From an uncultured Roseburia sp. (GTDB lineage Bacteria; Bacillota; Clostridia; Lachnospirales; Lachnospiraceae), in contig CAMSEJ010000013.1 of NCBI GenBank assembly GCA_947057405.1, positions 1-15,362 on the forward strand: a stretch of DNA of 15,362 nt. The letters are read 5' to 3'. The notes under the pieces are model-generated. The model was not told the DNA's origin. It saw only the letters and a program-made list of their open reading frames with translations, and did no database searches. A program made the position numbers and the translations under genes. Positions 1-7,143 of this stretch are shown here, one piece after another. Position 1 is the stretch's first letter. Each line of letters begins with the position of its first letter.

Positions 1-1335
1 TTCGTCATACGGGTACTCCCCGTGTTCCACCCAGCCGCCCAAAAGCGCGCACAAAATACGCCGGAAATATTCGTGCCTGGTATAAGACAAAAAACTCCTC
101 GAATCCGTCAGCATCCCCACAAAATTCCCCAGCACGCCCAGATTCGCAAACGACTTCAGCTGTAAAAGCATCCCGTCCTTATGATCATTGAACCACCATG
201 CCGCCCCCTGCTGCACCGTTCCTGCAGCGGAAGAATCCCCGAAGCATCCGGCAAGCGTGCCAATCACTGCATTGTCATTCGGATTCAGGGAATACAAGAT
301 CGTCTTCGGCAGCTCGTCCGTCCCTGCCAGATCATCCAAAAACCCGGCAAGCTGATCCACCGGCGCACCGTTCCCGATGCAGTCAAATCCCGTATCCGCC
401 CCCAGCTTTTCATACATCGCCCGGTTATTATTGCGCCTGCACCCGTAATGAAGCTGCATCACCCAGCCCCTGCGGCAGTACTCCCTGCCCAAAAACAGCA
501 AAAGCGCCGTCTGATAGCCCGCAATTTCCCCGTGCTCCAATGCCTCTCCCTTCAGTGCCTTCTCAAAAACCGCCTCTGCCTTTTCCTGCGGCATGGGGGC
601 ATACATCACATAATCCAGACCATGATCGGAAATCACGCATCCCATATCCCCAAACGCATCCATCCGTTTTTTGAGTGCGTCCTTTAACCCTGCAAAGCTT
701 ACAATCCGAGCGCCGCACGCCTCGCCCAGCCGCCCGATATAATCCGAAAAACCCGCCTCCCCAATCTTTACCGCCCGATCCGGACGCCATGTCGGAAGCA
801 CCCGGACGGCAAAAGACGCATCGTCTTTTAATTTTTTATGCCATTCCAGCGAATCCACCGGATCGTCCGTCGTGCAAATCAAAGCAACGCCGGATTGCCG
901 GATGATTCCCCGCGCGCTCATCTGCGGTTCGTTCAGCTTTGCATTGCAAAGCTGCCAGACCTCCTCTGCCGTTTCCCCGTTTAGGCATCCGCCGTACCCG
1001 AAATAACGTTTTAACTCCAGATGCGACCAATGGTACAAGGGATTTCCAATCAGCATTTCCAGCGTTTCGGCCCATTTTTGAAATTTTTCCCGCGCCGGAG
1101 CGGCCCCGGTAATAAAATACTCCTCCACGCCGTTTAAGCGCATCTGCCTCCACTTGTAATGATCCCCTCCGAGCCAGAGCTCGGTCATATTCCGAAACCG
1201 CCTGTCCTGCGCGATCTCCTTCGGATCAATATGGCAGTGGTAATCCAAAATCGGCATTTCCTTTGCATACGTATGATATAAATTCCTGGCGCATTCCGTG
1301 TCCAGGAGAAAATTTTCATCCAGAAAATCCTTCAA
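1..1335 (-). CDS. uxaC: Uronate (glucuronate/galacturonate) isomerase, 3' end cut by window edge
   Basis: UxaC interconverts D-glucuronate with D-fructuronate and D-galacturonate with D-tagaturonate, the first cytoplasmic step of hexuronate breakdown. My translation of the minus strand gives 445 uninterrupted codons running off the left edge. UxaC is usually about 465-470 residues, so roughly 20 C-terminal residues are missing. Visible hallmarks are the metal-binding HxH in DYHCHIDP (His33, His35), a WWFNDHKDGM segment, and TDSRSFLSYTRHEYFRR near the C-terminus. There is no ATG at the 5' end. An AGGAG (1345-1349) is followed by in-frame GTG (1341), CTG (1338) and TTG (1335). I chose TTG because its 9-nt spacing is best and the protein then begins MKDFLDENF, as the family does. 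It is divergent from kdgK, which acts later in the same pathway. Confidence 0.95.
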   Translation of the reverse strand, partial: MKDFLDENFLLDTECARNLYHTYAKEMPILDYHCHIDPKEIAQDRRFRNMTELWLGGDHYKWRQMRLNGVEEYFITGAAPAREKFQKWAETLEMLIGNPLYHWSHLELKRYFGYGGCLNGETAEEVWQLCNAKLNEPQMSARGIIRQSGVALICTTDDPVDSLEWHKKLKDDASFAVRVLPTWRPDRAVKIGEAGFSDYIGRLGEACGARIVSFAGLKDALKKRMDAFGDMGCVISDHGLDYVMYAPMPQEKAEAVFEKALKGEALEHGEIAGYQTALLLFLGREYCRRGWVMQLHYGCRRNNNRAMYEKLGADTGFDCIGNGAPVDQLAGFLDDLAGTDELPKTILYSLNPNDNAVIGTLAGCFGDSSAAGTVQQGAAWWFNDHKDGMLLQLKSFANLGVLGNFVGMLTDSRSFLSYTRHEYFRRILCALLGGWVEHGEYPYDE

Positions 1336-1484
1336 CAGCACCGTCTCCTTTCTCACTCACATTCTGCCCGTTTCGGCTCCCTTCCATACTGCCGGATGCA
1401 AAATTTTTCCGCCGCCCGTGCATAAGAATCCCCCCGGCAAACGAAACTATATAAAAACACATCCCGACACAAGGAGGAACCAAA

Positions 1485-2582
1485 ATGGATTTTCATATCA
1501 AACCCAAAAAAGACTGCCGGTTTGACGCCATATCCCTCGGCGAAGTCATGCTGCGCTTCGATCCCGGAGAAGGCCGGATCCGCACGGCAAGGAATTTCCG
1601 CGTATGGGAAGGCGGCGGAGAATACAATGTCGCGCGCGGGCTGCGCAGATGCTTCGGCATGCATACCGCAATTTTAACGGCATTTGCCGACAACGAAGTC
1701 GGAATGCTTTTAGAAGATCTGATCCTGCAGGGAGGCGTCGATCCCTCCCTAATCCGCTGGATGCAGACCGACGGGAGCGGGCGGATCTGCCGAAACGGGA
1801 TCAATTTTACAGAACGGGGCTTTGGCATCCGAGGTGCAAAGGGCTGTTCCGACCGCGCCAATACCGCCATTTCAAAAGCCGCTCCAAAGGACTTTGATTT
1901 TGAATCCGTCTTCGGCACGCTCGGCGTGCGCTGGCTGCATACCGGCGGCATTTACGCGGCGCTTTCCGAACAGTCCTGCGAAACCGTCCTTGCCGCAATC
2001 AAAACCGCAAAAAAATACGGCACCATCGTTTCCTACGACTTAAATTACCGCCCGTCCATGTGGGAAGCCATCGGCGGAAAAAAGCGGGCGCAGCAGGTCA
2101 ATCAGGAAATTGCATCCTATGTCGATGTCATGATCGGAAACGAAGAGGACTTTACGGCATGCCTGGGGCTTGAGGTAAAAGGAAACGATTCCGATTTCAA
2201 ACAGCTCAATCCGGACGGCTACCGGGACATGATAAGCCGGGCGGCAAAAATTTATCCGAATTTTAAAGTCGTGGCCACAACGCTGCGCACCGTACAAACG
2301 GCCACCGTAAACGACTGGCGCGCCATCTGCTGGGCCGACGGCGCCATATTCCGGTCAAAGGAATATAAAGGGCTTGAAATCCTGGACCGTGTGGGCGGCG
2401 GGGATTCTTTTGCATCGGGCCTGATATACGGGCTGATGGAAACAAATGATCCGCAGACGGCAGTCGAATACGGCGCGGCGCACGGCGCTTTGGCCATGAC
2501 GACGCCGGGAGATACCAGCATGGTGAGCAAAAAGGAAGTGGAAGCGCTTGTGGGCGGCGCAGGGGCGCGGGTACAAAGATAG
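1485..2582 (+). CDS. kdgK: 2-dehydro-3-deoxygluconokinase (KDG kinase), PfkB family
   Basis: This is an ATP-dependent sugar kinase, 365 residues, of the ribokinase/PfkB fold. The family signature DRVGGGDSFASG lies at residues 301-312 and Asp307 is the catalytic base. An N-terminal GGGEYNVARGL (43-53) matches the substrate-binding region, and SYDLNYRPSMW (183-193) is characteristic of KDG kinases. KDG kinase phosphorylates 2-keto-3-deoxygluconate, the common intermediate of glucuronate and galacturonate degradation, which fits the divergent uxaC. The ATG at 1485 is supported by AAGGAGG at 1471-1477 with 7-nt spacing. A related PfkB sugar kinase with a different substrate cannot be fully excluded, but the uxaC context favours KDG. 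No aldolase, oxidoreductase or regulator of the pathway is in the window. Confidence 0.88.
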   Translation: MDFHIKPKKDCRFDAISLGEVMLRFDPGEGRIRTARNFRVWEGGGEYNVARGLRRCFGMHTAILTAFADNEVGMLLEDLILQGGVDPSLIRWMQTDGSGRICRNGINFTERGFGIRGAKGCSDRANTAISKAAPKDFDFESVFGTLGVRWLHTGGIYAALSEQSCETVLAAIKTAKKYGTIVSYDLNYRPSMWEAIGGKKRAQQVNQEIASYVDVMIGNEEDFTACLGLEVKGNDSDFKQLNPDGYRDMISRAAKIYPNFKVVATTLRTVQTATVNDWRAICWADGAIFRSKEYKGLEILDRVGGGDSFASGLIYGLMETNDPQTAVEYGAAHGALAMTTPGDTSMVSKKEVEALVGGAGARVQR

Positions 2583-2612
2583 CGCATTTTTTCCAAATCA
2601 TGCCATTTCCCC

Positions 2613-2640
2613 TTGTTTTTTCTCCACAATATGCTACAAT
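2613..2640 (+). promoter_or_regulatory. Putative sigma-A promoter for the prolyl isomerase-permease pair
   Basis: TTGTTT (2613-2618) and TACAAT (2635-2640) are separated by 16 nt, about 30 nt upstream of the isomerase start and 30 nt after the kdgK stop. The -10 matches five of six consensus bases and the -35 three of six. It suggests the downstream pair has its own promoter. I saw no convincing terminator after kdgK, so read-through is also possible. Confidence 0.5.
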
Positions 2641-2670
2641 ATTCCCCAGAAAATTTCAGGAGGTTTCAAC

Positions 2671-3192
2671 ATGGCACAAAATCCAATTATTACAATCGAA
2701 ATGGAAAACGGAGCGATTATGAAGGCCGAGCTTTACCCGGACATTGCCCCGAATACGGTTAACAACTTCATCAGCCTTGCAGAAAGCCATTTCTACGACG
2801 GGCTGATTTTCCACCGCGTGATAAAGGGCTTTATGATCCAGGGCGGCGATCCGGAAGGAACCGGCATGGGCGGCCCGGGCTACGGAATCAAAGGCGAGTT
2901 TGCCCAGAACGGTTTTTCCAATGATTTAAAGCATTCCGCCGGCGTTCTTTCCATGGCGCGCTCCATGATGCCGGACTCTGCCGGAAGCCAGTTTTTTATC
3001 ATGCACCGGGACGCCCCGCACTTAGACGGCGCCTACGCGGCATTCGGCAAAATTACGGAAGGGATGGAAACCGTAAACAGCATTGCAAAAACCCCGGTGG
3101 ACGGCAATGACCGCCCCAAAACAGAACAGAAAATCAAAAAAATGACGGTAGAGACGTTCGGCGTCACCTACCCAAAACCGCAGACATGCTGA
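2671..3192 (+). CDS. ppiB: Cyclophilin-type peptidyl-prolyl cis-trans isomerase, cytoplasmic
   Basis: A 173-residue single-domain cyclophilin, catalysing cis-trans isomerisation at X-Pro bonds. FHRVIKGFMIQGGDP (47-61) carries the active-site Arg49, Phe54 and Gln57. SAGSQFFI (103-110) and HLDGAYAAFGKI (117-128) are the other core motifs. No signal peptide is present, so it should be cytoplasmic. The open frame extends upstream to 2548, but the start is placed at 2671 because CAGGAGG at 2658-2664 is ideally spaced and homology begins at MAQNPIITIEMENG. Its stop codon overlaps the next start (ATG at 3186-3188, TGA at 3190-3192), so the two genes are probably translationally coupled. No functional link between folding and nucleobase uptake is obvious. 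Confidence 0.95.
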   Translation: MAQNPIITIEMENGAIMKAELYPDIAPNTVNNFISLAESHFYDGLIFHRVIKGFMIQGGDPEGTGMGGPGYGIKGEFAQNGFSNDLKHSAGVLSMARSMMPDSAGSQFFIMHRDAPHLDGAYAAFGKITEGMETVNSIAKTPVDGNDRPKTEQKIKKMTVETFGVTYPKPQTC

Positions 3193-4511
3193 CGGAACAA
3201 AGCAGCGCCCCCATCCGCGACGCCCGATCCCTCGGCATCCCAAAAATGCTGCTGTTAGGGCTGCAGCATATGTTTGCCATGTTCGGTGCAACGATTTTAG
3301 TCCCGATTTTAGTCAACAATTATTTTGGCGGGGAAGGGTTATCCGTCCAGGTCACGCTGATCTGCGCCGGAGTGGGGACTTTATTTTTCCATTTATGCTC
3401 CAAATTTAAGGTGCCGGCATTTCTCGGCTCTTCGTTTGCCTTTTTGGGCGGATTTTCCGCTGTCGCAAACTTAAACACGGGCATTTTTGCGGACATGCCC
3501 ATGGGGGCCCGGCTGCCTTACGCCTGCGGCGGCATTGTGGCAGCCGGGCTTTTATACCTGGCGCTTGCCCTGATAATCAAGCTGGCGGGCATCCGCAAGG
3601 TAATGCGTTTTTTGCCCCCGGTTGTGACGGGCCCGATCATTATCTGTATCGGTCTGAGCCTTGCGCCGTCCGCGGTAGCAAATGCCTCCGCAAACTGGTT
3701 TCTGGCGCTGACGGCACTGTCCGTTATCATCGTATTTAATATCTGGGGAAAAGGGATGTTCCGTATTATCCCCATCCTGCTCGGCGTGGTCATTTCCTAT
3801 GCCGCGGCGCTCGTTTTAAATGCCTGCGGCTTTACGAACCCGGACGGCTCTGCAATTTTAAATTTCACCAATGTTGCAGCCGCTTCCTGGGTCGGGCTTC
3901 CGCCTTTTGAATGGTGTAAATTTGACATAACCGCCATCCTGGTCATGGCGCCGATCGCGCTTGCCACCATGATGGAGCATATCGGCGACATGTCCGCCAT
4001 TTCCGCAACTGTAGGCGAAAATTTCATCGAGGATCCGGGGCTGCACCGCACGCTGGCCGGAGACGGGCTTGCCACCTCATTTTCCGCAATGGTCGGCGGC
4101 CCTGCCAATACAACTTACGGAGAAAATACCGGCGTTTTGGAACTGAGCAGGGTTCATGACCCCAAAGTCATCCGCCTTGCCGCCTGCTATGCGATTGCGC
4201 TCAGCTTCCTGCCCAAATTTGCGGAACTGATCAGCTCCCTGCCTTCCGCAATCATTGGCGGCGTCAGCTTTATGCTGTACGGAATGATTTCCGCAATCGG
4301 CGTCCGCAACGTAGTGGAAAACCAGGTCGATTTTACCAAATCCAGAAATCTGATCATCGCGGCAGTTATTTTAGTCTCCGGACTCGGATTTTCGGACGGG
4401 ATCACATTCACGGTCGGGACAGCCTCTGTCACGCTGACCGGACTGGCCGCTGCCGCGCTGGCCGGTATTCTGTTAAACGCGGTACTGCCGGGCAGGGATG
4501 CTCCCGGTTAA
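3186..4511 (+). CDS. uraA: NCS2 family uracil/xanthine permease (UraA-type)
   Basis: A 441-residue, very hydrophobic protein with the multi-helix architecture of nucleobase:cation symporter 2 proteins. Family landmarks are GLQHMFAMFG (25-34), MEHIGDMSAISATVG (263-277, substrate-binding Glu264) and GGPANTTYGENTGVLEL (304-320, Glu313). These correspond to the two glutamates that bind the nucleobase in UraA. The likely role is proton-coupled uptake of uracil; xanthine or another base is possible because NCS2 substrate cannot be fixed from motifs alone. The ATG at 3186 has no recognisable Shine-Dalgarno (the preceding bases are CCCAAAACCGCAGAC). It overlaps the end of the isomerase gene by 7 nt, so initiation probably depends on coupling. 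A strong intrinsic terminator follows 40 nt downstream. Confidence 0.92.
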   Translation: MLTEQSSAPIRDARSLGIPKMLLLGLQHMFAMFGATILVPILVNNYFGGEGLSVQVTLICAGVGTLFFHLCSKFKVPAFLGSSFAFLGGFSAVANLNTGIFADMPMGARLPYACGGIVAAGLLYLALALIIKLAGIRKVMRFLPPVVTGPIIICIGLSLAPSAVANASANWFLALTALSVIIVFNIWGKGMFRIIPILLGVVISYAAALVLNACGFTNPDGSAILNFTNVAAASWVGLPPFEWCKFDITAILVMAPIALATMMEHIGDMSAISATVGENFIEDPGLHRTLAGDGLATSFSAMVGGPANTTYGENTGVLELSRVHDPKVIRLAACYAIALSFLPKFAELISSLPSAIIGGVSFMLYGMISAIGVRNVVENQVDFTKSRNLIIAAVILVSGLGFSDGITFTVGTASVTLTGLAAAALAGILLNAVLPGRDAPG

Positions 4512-4550
4512 AACAAATGATATCAGTATACGAAAACCGGCAAAATTTCG

Positions 4551-4595
4551 GCAGAGTATCTGTTCCTTACAGACAGATGCTCTGCTTTTCTTTTT
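4551..4595 (+). terminator. Rho-independent terminator after the NCS2 permease
   Basis: A 13-bp stem, GCAGAGTATCTGT (4551-4563) with ACAGATGCTCTGC (4573-4585), has a single G-U pair and a 9-nt loop. TTTTCTTTTT (4586-4595) follows directly. It separates the permease unit from the blaI-type promoter 24 nt later. Confidence 0.93.
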
Positions 4596-4618
4596 ATAAA
4601 AAAATATTGCACTTTCAC

Positions 4619-4647
4619 TTGACAGCTCCGTTATACGTGCGTATAAT
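4619..4647 (+). promoter_or_regulatory. Consensus sigma-A promoter of the repressor-protease operon
   Basis: TTGACA (4619-4624) and TATAAT (4642-4647) are both perfect consensus hexamers with the optimal 17-nt spacer. Such a strong promoter would be highly active unless repressed. The two operators overlap its spacer and -10 and its predicted transcription start (about 4654), which fits autorepression. Confidence 0.92.
4631..4646. promoter_or_regulatory. Operator 1 for the BlaI-type repressor
   Basis: TTATACGTGCGTATAA is a 16-bp inverted repeat (7-bp arms TTATACG/CGTATAA, 2-nt centre). It spans the promoter spacer and five bases of the -10. Its position and similarity to operator 2 mark it as the likely repressor site; binding is inferred. 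Known BlaI/MecI boxes carry TACA/TGTA half-sites, so the half-site here (TATAC/GTATA) differs. Confidence 0.8.
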
Positions 4648-4650
4648 AAA

Positions 4651-4666
4651 TTATACAAACGTATAA
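4651..4666. promoter_or_regulatory. Operator 2 for the BlaI-type repressor
   Basis: TTATACAAACGTATAA matches operator 1 at 13 of 16 positions, with TTATAC-N4-GTATAA as the shared pattern. It begins exactly 20 bp after operator 1, about two helical turns, so two repressor dimers could bind the same DNA face. It covers the predicted transcription start and ends 2 nt before the GGAGGTG of the repressor gene. Confidence 0.8.
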
Positions 4667-4681
4667 CGGAGGTGTAAATAC

Positions 4682-5065
4682 ATGGGAAATGCTCAAAAAA
4701 AGCTGGGAGAAGCGGAACTGGAAATCATGCAGGTGGTCTGGGATCATGAACATCCCGTCACTTCAAATTTTATTTTAAAAGAATTGCAGGGACGAAGGAG
4801 GTGGCAGCTCTCTACATTAATGACATCCCTGGCAAGACTGGCCGATAAAGGCTTTATCGACTGTGACCGTTCGACCGGAAGTAATCTGTATACTTCGATC
4901 ATTTCGGAAAATGAATACAAGGCCAAAGCGAGCAAACATTTTTTAGAAAAGCTTTACAATAATTCCATACAGAATATGATCGCTACCTTATACAACAACA
5001 GGGAGATAAAAAATTCTGATATTGAAGAGCTCAGAGAATTTTTGGATGAATTGGAGGATGAGTGA
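4682..5065 (+). CDS. blaI: BlaI/MecI-family winged-helix transcriptional repressor
   Basis: A 127-residue repressor of the penicillinase-repressor family. The N-terminal winged helix opens KLGEAELEIMQVVW (7-20). The recognition-helix region WQLSTLMTSLARLADKG (41-57) has the family pattern W-x-x-S-T-x-x-T-x-L-x-R-L-x-x-K-G. The C-terminal half is a helical dimerisation arm ending DIEELREFLDELEDE. In known systems this protein represses the operon as a dimer and is inactivated by cleavage in the C-terminal arm after its membrane partner is activated. Translation starts at ATG 4682, 7 nt after GGAGGTG (4668-4674). Its stop overlaps the start of the M56 protease gene by one base (TGATG). The target here may be only its own promoter, because no matching second site was seen in the window. 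Confidence 0.93.
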   Translation: MGNAQKKLGEAELEIMQVVWDHEHPVTSNFILKELQGRRRWQLSTLMTSLARLADKGFIDCDRSTGSNLYTSIISENEYKAKASKHFLEKLYNNSIQNMIATLYNNREIKNSDIEELREFLDELEDE

Positions 5066-6990
5066 TGGCAAATTTATTTTTATTCATTTTGGGAAGCTCG
5101 GTATCGGCCGGACTGATCATTTTCGTATTGATTTTGCTGACCCCCTTTTTAAATAAAAGATATGCCGCAAAGTGGAAGTACCTGATATGGATTTTTCTTG
5201 CAGCCAGGCTGCTTATTCCTTTTAGCGGAGCAGGCGGGCAGCTTGTCCGGAAGATGCCGGAGGCGCAAAATCAAACCGTATCCGGGCAAAAAGAAAACGA
5301 TACGGACACTCCGGCTGACACAGCGATACCCTATCGGCGGATTGTGGTTGAGCTGCCGGCGCAGATGACCGCTCCTATTCAGACACGGACCAAACACAGC
5401 AATACCGGTTTCAGCATACTTGATATCGCGGCTTATGTCTGGTTCATCGGCAGTTTGATTCTGCTGTCCGTACATTTTACAAGTTATTTTTACTACAGGC
5501 ATCAATTGCGGAACAAGGGAAGAAGCACAGAGAATGTATCTGTTTTAAGTCAGACCGAGAAACTAAAACGCGAATTGAATATAAGAAACATAGTACGCGT
5601 TATAGAATATTCCGAAGCAGAAAGCCCTATGATAATCGGTTTTTTGAAACCTGTTTTAGTTTTACCGAATGAACACTACAGCCCCGAAGAACTGTTTTTT
5701 ATTTTAAAGCACGAGCTGGTTCATTTAAAACGGGGAGATGTATATCTTAAACTGCTTTTTGTGACAGCGAATGCCGTTCACTGGTTTAACCCGCTGATCT
5801 GGATCATGCAGAAGGAGGCCACGATTGATATGGAACTCTCCTGCGATGAACGAGTGACAAAAGATACGGGTTTTGCCGCACGGAAAGCGTATACGGAAAC
5901 CTTGCTGTCCATGCTTCATAAGCAATGCGCCAGAAAAACCGCATTCACAACGCAATTTTATGGAGGGAAAAAAATTATGAAAAAACGTTTTAAAAATATT
6001 TTGATGAAAGAAGGAAAGCGAAACGGAATTGGCGTATTCATCTGTGCCGTCATTTTAACAATCAGTTTTGGAACGCTTATAGGCTGTTCTGCCGCAATAC
6101 AGGATACGGGAACAGAGCATACAGCAAACAACAGGATACAGAATGCATCCGACCGGCCGAAGGAGGAAACAGCGCAAGCCGAACAGGCGCCGGACGCGGA
6201 TTCTTCAGCCGGGGATGATACGCCCAAAAATACAACCATGCTTACCTTTTCCAAAGAGGGAGAAACGGAGCAAAAGCAGGCTACGCTTGCAGTTGGTGAC
6301 GGATATTCCATCTATCTGCCTGATAACGAATGGAAGCAGTCCGATTCCAGTACATGGACGGCGGTATTCAATGAGCAGGTTCAGCTTTGGGTAACGCATT
6401 ATAAAGATAGCTCGATCGATTCCGTTTCCCGGAACCTGGAAGAATACGGTTATACGGCAGAGGAAGGCTACCAGGACGGGGATTTGGTATATCATGCCAG
6501 CCTGAAAGGGTCCGAACATGACGTATGGGTAATCTTCTATTCTTATCCGGCTGAGCTGGAAGAGGGCTGGGGACGGGAACTGCCTGTGATTGCGGATACC
6601 TTTGCGCTCTCTGCAGCAGCAGATGACATAAAAAGCGGCAGCCCGGATACGGCAAACGAATATCTGTCCGATGAAGATTGTCAGGAAATCAGAACCATTG
6701 TAGATAACTTTGCAGCGGCATACTTTAATGGAAACATTGACGTCATGCAGAAATTCCTCGCAAATACTTATACCGGAGAAATTGACAGATATGAAGGCAC
6801 CGGTTCGATCAGCGATCTTACGGTAAAAGGATTGTCCGATACAGACGACAAAAAAGCGGAAAACGGAACATATGTTGTTTTCCTGGAATTTAGAGACAGT
6901 GACTACGAAGACATGTTTCTGTATTTAACCTTTGGGCTGGTGAAACAGGAAAATAACTGGAAAATACAGTCTTATGGCGTGGAAGCATAA
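5065..6990 (+). CDS. BlaR1/MecR1-type M56 membrane metalloprotease with a non-PBP extracellular sensor
   Basis: A 641-residue signal-transducing protease, partner of the repressor upstream. Hydrophobic segments lie near residues 4-29, 38-53 and 116-141. The cytoplasmic zinc-protease core carries HELVH (216-220) and MELSCDE (256-262), where Glu257 is the expected third ligand. A last membrane segment at 321-343 ends in LIGC. Beyond it, BlaR1/MecR1 have a penicillin-binding sensor with SxxK, SxN and KTG motifs. Here I see none. There is a low-complexity linker (about 345-390), a domain at about 393-517 (GDGYSIYLPDNEW), and an NTF2/SnoaL-like C-terminal segment (about 535-641, ending NNWKIQSYGVEA). 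Those two assignments are by pattern only. The ATG at 5065 is preferred over the in-frame GTG at 5062 because GGAGG (5053-5057) is better spaced. The signal sensed is unknown. Codon use is more AT-rich than in flanking genes. Confidence 0.85.
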   Translation: MANLFLFILGSSVSAGLIIFVLILLTPFLNKRYAAKWKYLIWIFLAARLLIPFSGAGGQLVRKMPEAQNQTVSGQKENDTDTPADTAIPYRRIVVELPAQMTAPIQTRTKHSNTGFSILDIAAYVWFIGSLILLSVHFTSYFYYRHQLRNKGRSTENVSVLSQTEKLKRELNIRNIVRVIEYSEAESPMIIGFLKPVLVLPNEHYSPEELFFILKHELVHLKRGDVYLKLLFVTANAVHWFNPLIWIMQKEATIDMELSCDERVTKDTGFAARKAYTETLLSMLHKQCARKTAFTTQFYGGKKIMKKRFKNILMKEGKRNGIGVFICAVILTISFGTLIGCSAAIQDTGTEHTANNRIQNASDRPKEETAQAEQAPDADSSAGDDTPKNTTMLTFSKEGETEQKQATLAVGDGYSIYLPDNEWKQSDSSTWTAVFNEQVQLWVTHYKDSSIDSVSRNLEEYGYTAEEGYQDGDLVYHASLKGSEHDVWVIFYSYPAELEEGWGRELPVIADTFALSAAADDIKSGSPDTANEYLSDEDCQEIRTIVDNFAAAYFNGNIDVMQKFLANTYTGEIDRYEGTGSISDLTVKGLSDTDDKKAENGTYVVFLEFRDSDYEDMFLYLTFGLVKQENNWKIQSYGVEA

Positions 6991-7003
6991 ATGGTGGTGC
7001 ATC

Positions 7004-7026
7004 AGAGCGTGTTTAAAACACGCTCT
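7004..7026 (+). terminator. Hairpin after the M56 protease, possible weak or bidirectional terminator
   Basis: AGAGCGTGTTT (7004-7014) and AAACACGCTCT (7016-7026) form an 11-bp perfect inverted repeat 14 nt after the protease stop. Neither strand has a proper U-tract after it, so it may stabilise the 3' end rather than terminate. It lies between two convergent genes. Confidence 0.5.
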
Positions 7027-7055
7027 AAACACCAAAACGAATGCCCCGGCAGCAA

Positions 7056-7089
7056 GCGGCGCAGGTGTTGTAAATACAGCCGGCGCCGC
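7056..7089. other. GC-rich inverted repeat between convergent genes
   Basis: GCGGCGC (7056-7062) and GCGCCGC (7083-7089) can form a 7-bp stem with a 20-nt loop downstream of mrp. There is no U-tract on the mrp strand. On the plus strand the stem is followed by AGATAAAAAATTTT, which is not a terminator tail. Function unknown. Confidence 0.35.
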
Positions 7090-7143
7090 AGATAAAAAAT
7101 TTTCAACGTTCCCCGAATCCTCTCTTTTTGGTACTGCCGCCGC

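Noticed and set aside
1336..1484. Operator and promoters in the uxaC-kdgK divergent region
   Set aside because: TATATAAAA-like bases occur near 1450, but no convincing -35 partner or clear palindrome was found, so no promoter or operator is called.
2560..2592. Terminator after kdgK (GCGC repeats followed by ATTTTTT)
   Set aside because: The only pairing is four bases across a long gap that includes the kdgK stop, too weak for a terminator.
2548..2670. Upstream extension of the prolyl isomerase frame
   Set aside because: It overlaps the kdgK end and a probable promoter. The ribosome binding site and homology both point to ATG 2671.
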